Positions 20,165 to 31,082 of a stretch of DNA of 64,000 nucleotides are shown piece by piece. This stretch comes from Zygnema cylindricum (Eukaryota > Streptophyta > Zygnematophyceae > Zygnematales > Zygnemataceae): the NCBI GenBank assembly GCA_037447655.1, contig JBBHKE010001101.1, positions 1 to 64,000 of the forward strand, read 5' to 3'. The stretch's first letter is position 1. Every line of letters begins with the position of its first letter. The position numbers and the translations under genes are program-made. The notes beneath the pieces are model-generated. The model was not told where the DNA came from and ran no database searches. It worked only from the letters and a program-made list of their open reading frames with translations.

Positions 20165-21082
20165 AGTCTCGTCTTGGAGAGACGAAGAAGTTGAAAATAG
20201 TGCATTTCCACGAGGTGTAGTCCCCGTGAAGCCTTTGTAAAACTGGCTTTGTTGCCATCCCAGCCGGTATAAACCTGTATCGTTAGCTTTTTTAAGCTTA
20301 GGACAAAATTTGTATCCATGACCTCTCTCACTACAATAAAAACATGCATTGTTGGATTGTCTATTTCCACTTTGATTAAAATGTCTGAACTGATTAAACT
20401 GATTCCTTTGCTGATTAAACTGTCATTTTCTCTCAAATTCTGAATTAAAAGCCTCTACTTGCTCAACATTGAGAATATTAGATGTAGCTTCCTCCTCTAG
20501 TACAATATTGATGGCTAACTGTAAAGTCCAGCTAGCTTTATCTTTTTGTTTGAGCATGTTAGATGCTCCTTTCATACTACGAGGGAGACCCCTCATGAGC
20601 AATGCCGCCTGTTGAAAAGGAGGAAACACCCCACCTGCACAAGCATGTGCATCTACAAGGATATGAAATTTGTTAGAATATTCAGCCATTGTACCGCCAG
20701 TGTACTTATAGTCCCAAATTTTTCCAGCCACTAGAAGCTCTTCCTAGACATTGGCCTTTTCATAATCACTTTTAAGAGATTTCCAAATATCAATTGCTTT
20801 TTTCATTTTTGTCCGAGACATAGCTTAGTCCTGAGATATACAAAATTTCAGAATAGAACGAGCTTGCGTAATTTTTCTTAGACCATGACGGATCAGATTC
20901 ATCCAGCGAACCACCAATATATCCAAAAGATTGACATTTTCAAAATGTGTTTCCACCATATCCGCCCGGTAAACATACTTATCCCCGGAAAAGATAGGAA
21001 TTCTTGATGAGAGGCCCATAACCTGTTGTTCTACAACCACCGGTGCAGGTGGAGGAGCAGCAGTAGTAGTAGAAGTAGACAT
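20165..21082 (-). pseudogene. Copia B1 gag with start codon inside the LTR
   Basis: Translation would start at the ATG at 21082, 58 bases before the LTR end, giving a Ser/Thr- then Pro-rich leader and VVEQQ, followed by VMG encoded by the primer-binding site. Capsid blocks AEYSNKF and ALLMRGLPRSMKG and the CCHC zinc knuckle CFYCSERGHGYKFC follow. TAA near 20826, TAG near 20745 (ANV*EELL) and a stop near 20420 interrupt it. The TAG at ANV*EELL is shared with copy B3. Confidence 0.8.
21013..21023 (-). promoter_or_regulatory. Primer-binding site of B1, short half-tRNA(iMet) type
   Basis: GGTTATGGGCC directly follows the LTR end, giving an 11-nt match to the initiator tRNA-Met anticodon arm, shorter than the 15 nt of families A, C and D. 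Confidence 0.7.
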
Positions 21083-21818
21083 GATACACTCTTAGAAGCT
21101 ATCAAGAATCCTACCAAACAGCTGTTCTTAAGTGCTCACCAATTCTTATACAAGTATCCAAACCTCACAAAACTCTATCAGAATATAGAGTAGCATAAAC
21201 ACTGATAAATCCCAAAGTTATTGCACAATTGACTTGACAACACTCAAGATATAATACTCAGAAGTTTCCCAAAAACTGTCTACACTTTGACTACTTGGAA
21301 GTCTGGATACATAATATGTTATGAGTCCTAAGTCTTATACTTGTGTTGAACTGGCAACACCACTGTACTTGAGAGGTATGTCAAACCATCAAGCTACCAC
21401 TAATCTGTCAAGCTACCATTGAGGTATCACTAAGATACCACTGAGCTATCACTAAGCTACCACTGAGTTACCCACTAAGTTACCACTGAGTTCCCACTAA
21501 ATTGACTATAATCGTATCTATCGCAATTGCTCTATCCCGTACAGAATCACATTAAGAATATCAGACGTTTTGTTGTCCGTACGGACCATATCAAATATAA
21601 TCGTGGTTGCCTTGTCCTGTCTGTATTCTAGCTTCGCTGCAGCACTGCTCTGCTGTTGCGCTGCTCTGCTGGTGCGCTGCTCTGATGTATAGCAGTTGCT
21701 CTGCTGTATAGCAGCTGCTCTACTGTATAGCAGCTGCTCAGATGTATCGCAACTGCGCTGCTCTGTCTGTATAGCAGCTGCGCTGCTCTGAGACTGAAAG
21801 ATTTCCAAAAAGACAACA
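21024..21818 (-). repeat. Copia B1 5' LTR
   Basis: On the - strand it begins TGTTGTCTTTTTGG and ends GTTGTAGAACAACA, immediately before GGTTATGGGCC. The borders match those of the B3 LTRs. Near its start are degenerate tandem repeats rich in AGCAGC (21630-21800), and in the middle a minisatellite of GGTAGCTTAGTGATAGCTCA units (21370-21500). Copy number of both arrays varies between LTR copies. Confidence 0.85.
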
Positions 21819-22069
21819 CTCTCTACAGAGAGCTTCTATACAAAAGGTCAACTTTGACCCTCCATAACTTACTACTCAGGGGAGCAAATTCAGAGATTCT
21901 TTTTGCTATCTACTTAGGGGAGTCTAATTATCACAATGGTGTAGTTGGTCAGTGTTTTTGTCTTACAAGGTGGCAGTTATTTTTGCTGAAACACAAAAGG
22001 GTCAGGGTCATCCTAGAGGCTTCTTGGAAGTTGTCCACTCTGAGGACTTATGGAGGTCTCAGAGTGTCA
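21819..22069 (+). repeat. Copia A2 5' LTR, proximal part
   Basis: This 251-bp piece starts CTCTCTACAGAGAGC and runs to GAGTGTCA before the primer-binding site at 22070-22084 (GGTTATGGGCCCACC). It corresponds to the last quarter of the family A LTR. The first three quarters lie on the - strand at 45439-46250. The gag ATG is at 22050-22052, inside the LTR. Confidence 0.8.
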
Positions 22070-24923
22070 GGTTATGGGCCCACCCTCTACGGTACCAACC
22101 TTTAATGGAATTGGCTTCATATACTGGTAAATTATGATGATAGGAGCTCTATGCGAAAAAAGGTTTTGGGGGATAGTGAGTGGACAGTTGGGGCGTCCAT
22201 CAAGTCTTGGAATTCCTCCATGGTTTGGAGGAAGCAGATTCACCAGAAAAGGGGATCCACCTTCAACGGAGGAAACAAAAGAACGAGAGGTGGTGGACAA
22301 AGGAAAGGAGAAGGAGGCGACCACACCAATAACAACTGGTTCGGCATTCATGTCACCTATTCCGAGGAACGAGGAGAATGATACTGAAACCTGGGACTTC
22401 AACAATATGGCGCCAAAGCACTTCATCCTACGCCATCTCACTCAAGGACTTGCATGTCCTCATTTGCAGGTAGAGAGGGCATCCGATCTTTGGATGGCTC
22501 TCATAGAGATGTACGAAAGTGGTACAATTCAGCAACAACAGTTGGCTAATCAGAAAGTTAAGGAGTATGTATACAAATGGGGGAAGATGTTGGATTTTTG
22601 CAATGAGCTTCCTACACTCTTCATGGAGCTAGAGAGTGCGGGAAAAGATTTTAGTGAAAAAGAAAAGGTTAACTGTTTACTAATGAAGTTACCCGATGAG
22701 TTCGAGAACATAGTCAACCATGTGCAGGACTTGCCGGACTCAAGGTGGATATGGAACTCAGTGGTAGGGATGATTCTCGTTTGGGAAGAATACGATTGAG
22801 ATCCGAAGGGGAGGAAAGAGTGGACAAGCCTTGGCAACTGCGACTGATTGGAGGAACAAGGATTCCCGAAAACCGGTCGAAAACTATGGGGGGAGGGAGC
22901 AAAAAAATCAGACCGACGAGTTCGGACCAAGGGCTCCCAAAGGTTTATGTCATTTTTGTTAGAAACCTGGGCACTATATGGCAGAGTGCAGTAAGCTAAC
23001 CGAGCTTCGGTTAAAAGAGGGGCAGACCGGTGGTACCCCGAGAGGAAAGAAAAATGCCCTTGTGACACAGGTACATGAGGCGGAATCCGAGGACGAGGAC
23101 GATGAGCTCCTTTTGAATGAGGAGTTGGAGGCGAAAAACGAGGTTGAAATACCACGAAGGCAGAAATGTGCTTATGGTGGATTCAAAGGTGAAGCACGCT
23201 GGATTGTAGATTCAGGTGCCTCCATGCACATGTGTAAGGATAAGCACCTGTTCACTAAGATAAGAATTATTCCCACCGTAGAGATAGAGTACGGGGATAG
23301 GAGGATGGTCACCACTACTCTTGTAAGATCGGTAGATTTGAAAGTGTTAGTAGAAGGAAAGACATCCATAGTAACATTCTCCGATGTATTGTTTATTCCG
23401 GAGCTGAACAAAAACCTCATCTAAACATCCGTATTAGATGATAAAGGTTTTTTACAAGCACTAGGGAAGGAGTCTTTACTGCTAGTTTTGAGGAGGATGT
23501 CTATTTCATTGTTGAGAAAGGTAGCCATGGGATGTTTAGGCTGGTTTTAAGTAATGAAAAGAAGAAACTTTATTATGCTGGTGTTCATGATATTATGATG
23601 TGGCATAAGAGGCTTGGGCATGTGAATCTAGACAAGTTAAGAGAGATGAAAAAGATGGGAGTGGTGGAAGGGATTAAGTTTAGTGAGAATGATAATATAA
23701 GTGATTGTAGTGGATGTGCTCAAGGTAAAACACACAGATTACCCTTTCCTAAAACAACCACCTATAAGGGAGAAAAAATTCTAGATCTAGTACACAGAGA
23801 TATTTGGGGACCAGCTAAAGTGCCCTCACCGGGGGGGAAGAGATTTATGATGACTATCATTAATGATTGGTCTCGTTATTCCCGAGTGTGTTTTTTGAAA
23901 AACAAGTCCGAAGCTCAAGATTGTTTTAGACAATATTAAGCAAGGAGCGAAAAACTTCATGAAACTCTAATCAAGAGAATAAGGAGTGACAATGGTGGAG
24001 AGTATACTTCTAACCAGTTTGAGGATTTTCTGAGAGAAGATGGGGTTCGACACCAAAAGACAGTTCCAGAAAACCCGGAACAGAATGGGGTAGCTGAAAG
24101 GTTAAATAAAACACTAAGTGATAGTGCTAGAAGTATGTTGTCAGATAAGAAGATAGGAAAATGGTTTTGGGCAGAAGCAATGAACTGTGCTAATTACCTC
24201 AAAAATAGAGTTCTTACTTCAGCAATAAAAGATCAAACACCTTATGAGAGATGGATAGGCCGGAAACCACACTTATCTCACTTAAAGGTTTTCGGCAGTC
24301 AAGTATTCAGTCTAGATACAGATCAGTCAAATTGGAAGCTAGATCCTAAAGGAAAACAGGGATACTTATTAGGATATGATGAGGATGTTAAAGGATATAG
24401 AGTTTATGATCTAAAAAGGGAAGATATAATGTTAGTAAAGCATCTAGTAGTTATGGATGAAGGAAAGTCTGTGGATCCCTTCAAATATACAAAGTCAGTA
24501 AAAATCAGATTTGAGTCAGAAAATTCCGATGACTTTGAGCTCCCTAACTATCCTGGTTTTAGAGAAGATGACATTCTTGCAGATACAAATCAGACCGAAA
24601 AAGACTCGGCTGTGGAAACTCTAGTGACAACACTACCCAAAGCAGAAGACGTGGTGGAAATTGATTCGGAATCAAGGGATAGGGGAGAAGCCGAGTTTGT
24701 TCGAAAGAATCCACGAGAACCATCTATTCCGGCCTCAGATTTTGAGGGGGGAAGGAGAAGTAGCAAAAGACTACAAGAAAAACAGGTTAACAACAAAGTA
24801 ACTAAACTATCTCATCAAGATGAACCTCAAACTTATGGAGAGGCGATGACTTGTCCAGAAAGAAACCAGTGGAAGACAGCCATTAATGAGGAGATGGCCT
24901 CAATTATGGCAGCCGATACTTAG
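22050..24923 (+). pseudogene. Copia A2 gag, protease and integrase
   Basis: The frame opens in the LTR, but a TAA near 22134 ends it after FIYW. Capsid sequence continues to 22799, where an inserted A changes WENTIE to WEEYD followed by a stop. The zinc knuckle has lost its second cysteine codon. Protease motif WIVDSGASMHMC is intact near 23200. A stop near 23421, an indel near 23450 and a TAA near 23937 break the integrase, but HRDIWGP and RSDNGGEY keep the first two catalytic Asp residues and QNGVAERLN the Glu. The last frame ends at TAG 24921-24923, the same tryptophan-to-stop change as in A1. Confidence 0.8.
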
Positions 24924-26416
24924 GAGCTGGTGGATTGTCCACCTAACCGAATACCAATCGGTAGTAAGTGGGTTTTCAAATTAAAACTGAACTAAGATAA
25001 CACAATCGAGCGCTACAAAGCCCGATTAGTGGAAAAAAGGATTTACACAAAAAGAGGGAATTGACTACGAGGAAACCTTTACCCCGGTGGTCAGATTTCC
25101 CTCCGTCCGCATACTTCTCAGCTTGGCAGCAGCGGAAGACATGGAAGTGCACCAGATAGACATCAAAATAGCCTTTTTGTATGGAAAATGGGAAAAGGAG
25201 ATCTTCATACGACAAACTGAAGGGTTTGTGGAAGAAGGAGAGGAGAGTAAGGTATGCCGGCTGATTAAATCTCTTTATGGTTTAAAACAGGCGCCTCGAC
25301 AGTGGAATAAGAAGCTTGATGAGTTTCTTACCGGTCAGGGATATTTCCAGATCAGCTCAGATCACTCAATCTATGTTTTCGAAGATGTGGAAGGTTTTAT
25401 ATTTATTGCAATTTATGTTGATGATTTGCTTGTTTTAAGTAAATCAATGGAAAAAATTAATAAACTGAAAACCGATCTTAAGGGGAGATTTGAAATGAAC
25501 GATATGGGGGAAGCAAAATATATTTTGGGAATTTAAATAGAGAGAGACCGAAAAAGAAAAATTATAAGATTGACTCAAAATCAAGCAATAGGGAACAGGC
25601 TTGAAAAATTTCAAATGGATAAAGCTAATAGTTGTACAACTCCAATGGAGTTGAAGAAGGGAAGTGAGGGGAGTGAGGAAGGAGTCATAGTCTTAGACGA
25701 GGAATTATCTACTGAAGAAAAAAAGTTCATGCAGACTATTCGTTACAGACAAGTAGTGGGAAGTCTAATCTATTTTATGAATTGTACCCGGCCGGATTTA
25801 GCTGCAGCTGTAGGAGTGCTGAGTAGAAGTCTAAATGCTCCCACTAGGAGGGATTCGAAGGCAGCTAAGAGTCCTTAGATATTTGATAGGTACTAGGGAT
25901 CTATGGTTGCATTTGGGTGGGGAGAAAACTGACATCATTACTTGGAGTGATGCTAGTTATGGTGATGCTCCCATGAGGAGATGCACTTCAGGATATGTAT
26001 TATATGTGGGTGATCGGGCTTGCTGTTGGAGTAGCAAACAACAAAAAGTTATTGCTCACTCCACCATGGAGGCTGAGTATATGGCCTCTTGCTCTGCTGT
26101 AAAAGAATTGATGTGGGTCAAGTCTTTGCTTGGTGAGCTTGGTCACCTTAAGAGTGGTGTGCAGAAAATTCTTTGTGATAATCGACAACAATCGCTATTT
26201 CTGCCAATCCTAAACATCATTTTAAAGCTAAACACATGGACATTAGACTCAGCTTTGTTAGAGAGAAAGTAGAAAATAAAATAATCAGCTTAGAGTACAG
26301 ACCAGATAGTGAGATGGTAGCAGATATGATGACCAAACCTGTGCCTTCCCCTAAGCTAATTTTCTGCAGGGAAAAGTGTGGTCTGAAATTAAAGATTGAC
26401 TAGAAAATAAGGGGAG
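24924..26416 (+). pseudogene. Copia A2 reverse transcriptase and RNase H
   Basis: RT blocks are SKWVFKLKLN, VRFPSVRILLSLAAAEDMEVHQ, LYGLKQAPRQWNKKLDEF and the catalytic AIYVDDLLVLSK. Frame breaks include a TAA near 25536. RNase H (25835-26272) has WSDASYGDAPMRR, MEAEYMAS and a frameshifted catalytic CDN region. Two bases are missing near 25870 relative to families B and D, exactly as in A1. The region ends with a purine-rich tract (AAATAAGGGGAG) directly before the 3' LTR, the expected plus-strand primer. Confidence 0.8.
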
Positions 26417-27474
26417 TGTAGAAATTAATGGTCTTTTTAAAGTATTTTCTAGGTCTGAATAGAAATAAGAAAGAAGCCGAGGCAGTCTATCTCTAACTTC
26501 TCTCTCCAACTTCTCAAACTTGTCGCAGTCACTGAGAAATTGGAGAAGGAGCTAGAGCCATGGCTACCTAGGCTATCCAGAGGTTTACGGGAAAATATAT
26601 TTTAGTTAGGGGTTTAATTTACTAAAAGATATGTGCCGGCGACAGGATTTGATCCTGGTACCTGTCGGCCGGCAGACAGCTAGTAGCCGGTAGCCTTAGC
26701 CGTTAAGTCTAGGAGTAGTGTTATGTACTATATGGTTTGATAATTACTTAAACATTTATACGTAGGATAGTTCATTTAACTGTAACTGATTACGGGAGAC
26801 ATATATCCAGTAAATGTAAAAGTACGGATTCCGGTACGGATAAGAAACCAATACCGCGCATTTATTTCTTTAGTGAAACGAATACCGCGCATGTATTTAT
26901 TACGGCTACGATTAAATGTGAATTTAATCGGACGGCCGGAATTAACGCCTAGATCGCGGAAGAGGATTTTGGCGGTTTGTGGTCATCGCCACATCGGATG
27001 ACACGTGGCGGAATGACATTGGATCGCCGCATCTCTGAGGATTAAGGGAGCGAATGCGGACATACCACATGTCGACATTTAGGCCATGTCGTACAATGGC
27101 CGTACATAAAGTACACCGGCAGCTGTACTTTTGGGTACGAAACTGAAATCTGATTGGCTCCGTACATCAGTAGATAGAGTCTGTGAGAGAGATAGGACTT
27201 AGAAAAATTAGAAGATAGGACCCTCTCTCCGAGAGAGCTTTTGTACTAAAGGTCAATTTTGACCCTCCATAAGTTACTGCTCAGGGGAGCAAATTCAGAG
27301 ATTCTTTTTGCTATCGATTCAAGGGAGTCTTGTCTTCACAAGGGTGAAGTTGGTCAGAGTTTTTGTCTCCCAGGGTGGCAGTTATTTTTGCTGAAACACA
27401 AAGGGGTCAGGGTTATCCTAAAAGCTTCTTGGAAGTTGTCCACTCTGAGGACTTATGGAGGTCTCAGAGTTTCA
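26417..27474 (+). repeat. Copia A2 3' LTR
   Basis: The 1058-bp LTR begins TGTAGAAATTAATGG and ends GAGTTTCA. The next five bases GTGTC resume gypsy DNMT sequence. The other end of the same insertion is at 46250/46251, where the flank reads GTGTT on the - strand, so the two flanks fit a five-base target duplication with one mismatch. Confidence 0.85.
26632..26716 (-). promoter_or_regulatory. Antisense tRNA-like segment in the A2 3' LTR
   Basis: The - strand reads TTAACGGCTAAGGCTACCGG and later AGGATCAAATCCTGTCG, the family A version of the A-box/B-box-like pair. It opposes the LTR direction. Confidence 0.5.
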
Positions 27475-27877
27475 GTGTCATTGGTAGTCCCCGATTCCGG
27501 ACTGCGTATTTTATCTCTATTTTTGGGAATTAGTTTCGATTTGGAAGGATTTGAAAACATGATATCTGGTGGAGTCATACGCGGCCGTGGAAATATCACC
27601 CGAGACGCGGGCTGTCAGCGAACACCGCCTCCACCAACTTCATCACCTATATCGTCAACAACTTCCAGTGAAAGCCATTTCCACAGCTCACCGAAGTCTT
27701 CTCCAAAATGTAGACAACATCCTGGCGCCTCATCTAGCCAGTTTGGGAAAAGTCGATTTGGTGTTGGCAGGCTGGACTTGTCAGGGATACTCCTTAGCGG
27801 GACAAGGAAATGGGCATCAAGATCGCATAAGTGGAACATTTCACCGGATGATCAAATTATTCATTAGTGTTTGTTGA
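27475..27877 (+). pseudogene. Gypsy copy 2 DNMT fragment (motifs I to IV)
   Basis: One + strand frame gives motif I (SGLRILSLFLGIS) and another, after a one-base shift, gives SYAAVEISPETRAVSEH, VDLVLAGWTCQGYSLAGQG and NGHQDRISG. The catalytic cysteine and following Gln-Gly are kept; the residue before the cysteine is Thr, while gypsy copy 1 has Pro. Sequence matches copy 1 closely up to about 27856 and is lost at 27877. It is the continuation of the gypsy copy 2 sequence that stops at 46251 on the other strand. Confidence 0.8.
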
Positions 27878-28732
27878 TATTTTTTATGGGTATTTTATAA
27901 ACGACGAATAAATTTTACGTTGGATAGTGTTATTTAAAATTGCAAAATTACAACTAAGAATTTTAGATTTATACTTTTTTAGTTTAAAACATAAAATTAT
28001 TAAGATTTTTCGGTGTTTAACCTAAAACATCATTTTTTTTCGCAGAGTCTAAAAAAGCTGTAAAGTTTTTAACATACGAAAACGTCATTTTACAACATCA
28101 AAAGATGTTAACCCACTAGCTCAAAAAACTTCGATAGGCATGAGCATATTCTAAATTTTTTCGAAAAATAAAGTGTTAAAAAACAAATACAACAAATATT
28201 TCAATATGAGTAACCTATACATACACAAATTAAATAACGAAGTTGTTTAAAGTAGTAAACAGTTTTAAAGTGGAAAGTGACAAAAATAATGCGCAAATTA
28301 TTTCATCACATAAATAAAATTTTGAAATATCCTTGTTGATGAAAACAACGTCGTCACATATTGGGAAAATGTTGAATAACATATATGAACGCCTAATGAT
28401 CAATTAATCATATATCTCAAAATTTACATTTTTCCTTTAATAAAAAGCATAGATGTTCGGTGCGCATGTTACGCATGAATTAAACTAACCAATAATACGT
28501 ACAGTCCGCATTGAACGATATTTAAATGTTAAATGTGAACCCTACTTTGTTCTGAGATATTTTTTGTAAATTAATGTACATTGTTTGTACATTTTTACAC
28601 TTTGTAGGGTTATTTTATGGGGGTTCTGGGCGGTATAGGTACATTGTTAAACATTCCTATATATTTTAAGTACAAATGCCTTACATTTTCTGTATTTTTC
28701 TACGGTTTTTAAATGACATTTAAGGTTTTTAG
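27878..28732. other. AT-rich intergenic DNA without a recognisable gene
   Basis: No coding or RNA feature recognised. The text is A/T-rich with dispersed GTAC words, similar to the segment after the hAT element at 30396-30600, consistent with one host segment split by that insertion. Confidence 0.5.
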
Positions 28733-30387
28733 TAGTATTGTGTATCGGTAAAAAACTATTCGCGATAACACAAATACGGATATTTATCAGTTATCGAACG
28801 ATGAGAGGTCCCAATATATCAGTTCGATACCAACAAATTCCATATCGACGATAACTTAAAAAATATATAGTATGCATACTATAGTAATTTAAAATATACT
28901 GTTTACATTATTTAAATTATATAGCGTGGCATGCCACATATAACAATGTGTTCCGTATCTATTTAACTGAAAATTATTATAGCCAGCGTAGCACGTAAAC
29001 TTAGATAAATTTAGTATAATACTTTATAGTTCTAAAACTATATTACCGAAACGAAAAAAAAAAATATACATTGTAAAATTTGAGAATCAAACTTTTTCGA
29101 TAAAAAACGAACAGAGCATACAGAACACATCTGTCAGATTGCCGCCATTTACAACCACCATATTTTTAAAATTATGCAACACTTATTTGAAAATATACTA
29201 ATCTTTTATAGAATAGTAAAAACCTAAAATTATATATTTATTCATTCTGAAAGATTATCAGGAAACTGTAGGAGGTTTTGAATTATCAGATTTTGAATAT
29301 GGTGGTTTGGAAGTTGAAAAAATTGATAATTTAAAAATTGAATTTTGAGAATTTTGACATTGCAGATTTTTAGAGATTGAGATTTTAAAAGGTAGGAATT
29401 GCATAATTTTCAGATTTTGAATATGGTGGTTTTGGAAATTTATAACATTAATAATTTAGAAAATGGATTTTGAGAATTTTGACATTGTAGATTTTTGGAG
29501 ATTGAGAATTGGTTAGTTAAGAATCTTAAATTTTTTAGAATATTAAATCGGTGATTTGGCAGGATACGAAACACTGAGAATTTGAGAATTGAATCTTGAA
29601 GGTTTTGACTTTTGACATTGAAGATTTTGGCAATAAAGAATTGGTAAGCTAGTAAATAAAAAATTTTCAAAATGTGAAATTGGTGATTTGGCAAGATGTG
29701 AAGAATTGAGAATTTGGGAATTCAATTTTTAACATTATGACATTTAATTGATTATGTATGTTGGTGAATTGAAGCATCAAAGACTTTTCTGTTAATGCCT
29801 CTAAGTTGGACTACAAACAGGACTAGGAAATATCAAATATATCATAAATAACGCCATGTAATGCCATATAATGTATACGAAATGCGCGACAATAGCTCAT
29901 AATCGTCCAAAATTCAACTTATGTATTTATTTTGCCCGACCTTATTTCAGATCGTTTGTAAAATGGATTGAAAATGCATTAAATTAAAAAGAAACAGTCA
30001 AAAAGACATTCAATAAAGGTATGGGAGCTTGGAACCCTACTAAAACCCCCTTAAATTAGAAATAATCAAGGAAAAATCGCAATTTTTTACCGAAATCGGA
30101 GAAAAGAGGGCTCCGCTGCGCATCCGGGGAATAATATGTATATTTGAGTGTACTGATTTTACATTTATCTGTACGAATGTACTGACCGTAAAGTTATCCG
30201 TACGGTCTATACAGTTATCGCCAATTGTTATCGATATCGGTGATATCGCCGATAATAATCGATAAATATTTTTTATCCTTCGGCGATAACACCGATAGCG
30301 ATATATTGTACCAATATATCGATTATCGAGTACCCGAAAAAAGGTCTATATCAGTTATCGACAAATCTTTACCGATACACAACACTA
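28733..30387. mobile_element. Non-autonomous hAT-type DNA transposon, 1655 bp
   Basis: The ends are inverted repeats: TAGTATTGTGTATCGGTAAA on the left and, read from the other strand, TAGTGTTGTGTATCGGTAAA on the right (19 of 20 match). The eight bases on each side, GTTTTTAG at 28725-28732 and 30388-30395, are identical, the 8-bp target duplication typical of hAT. Both subterminal regions are crowded with CGATAA/TTATCG words, the usual place for transposase binding. No transposase frame is present, so it would depend on an autonomous relative. Confidence 0.9.
29241..29745 (+). repeat. Degenerate tandem repeat array inside the hAT element
   Basis: Units of roughly 120-130 bp repeat the words GATTTTGAATATGGTGGTTT, GAGAATTTTGACATTG, AGATTTTTGGAGATTGAGA and GGTGATTTGGCA in the same order, about four times with divergence. 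The array accounts for a third of the element. It has no sensible coding frame. Confidence 0.7.
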
Positions 30388-30395
30388 GTTTTTAG

Positions 30396-31082
30396 GGTAT
30401 ATTTTCCGTATAATTTCGTACCTTTCTGTGTATTCTCTATAATTTTTAGGTTTTTTGGGTGTTTAAGTGGACTTTTTCCGTATGGATCTGTACATTTATT
30501 CTACGTTTTAGGATTTTACGATTTTTTCACGTTTTAAAAGGTACACTTCCGTATACTTTATGACATTTCTATATTTTAAAACCATAGTTGTTCAAAACGC
30601 ATTTTACACATGAGACAAACGCGTGAATAATACGTGGAAATCGGAGAGGTCGATTTGAAAAATTGTTAATGAGTTTATGTCCGTACAATTCCGTATATGT
30701 AGAAAATTTTGAATTCAACATGTTCTACAGTTTGTGCGTTTTCCGTTAAATTAGCGATAACAAATTTTAATAATTTAAATAATTATCACACTCCATGTGT
30801 ATATCACAACATCTACATCAACTGGTTACAAACAACGCTCTCCAATGATATTGTGACTATCTGTCGAGCCAGGTTTACCTTTGGAGCATGATTAAATTTT
30901 GTAGCAAACCTAGTCTCTCCAGGTTTCAAAAGCTGAAGTTGTGATATATTATTGAGCATGGATACACTCATGCTATGATTAGTGATGAATTTCAAAAAAA
31001 AAAAATTACTCTATGACAGGTTTAGAGATAAATGTCAACCCACTCCAATCTTCCAACATGAAGTCTAATATTGTCAAGCTCA
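30396..31082. other. AT-rich intergenic DNA between the hAT element and the gypsy LTR
   Basis: No gene recognised. It includes a poly-A run near 30995 and ends where sequence shared with the gypsy 3' LTR at 10474 begins. Confidence 0.45.

Larger units (their letters stand above)
17600..21818 (-). mobile_element. Copia family B, copy 1 (5' LTR to RT, 3' truncated)
   Basis: On the - strand this runs 5' LTR (21818-21024), gag, protease, integrase and RT, then stops after the RT segment that ends in an ACTCCAATGGAGTTT region. RNase H and the 3' LTR are missing. The 5' LTR abuts the interior of a family A LTR at 21819, where the target sequence CTCTC begins. The integrase and RT frames are long and open, so this is a relatively young copy. 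Confidence 0.85.

Noticed and set aside
21350-21520. A CRISPR-like array, because of regularly repeated 20-30 bp units.
   Set aside because: The units are contiguous and degenerate without unique spacers, lie inside LTRs of eukaryotic elements and recur in each B copy.
27259-27867. A single 202-codon + strand frame that starts in the A2 LTR and includes DNMT motif I, which might be a new fused gene.
   Set aside because: The frame leaves the DNMT phase after motif I (motif IV is in another frame), it does not use the LTR gag start, and the LTR/gypsy junction is explained by an insertion with target duplication.
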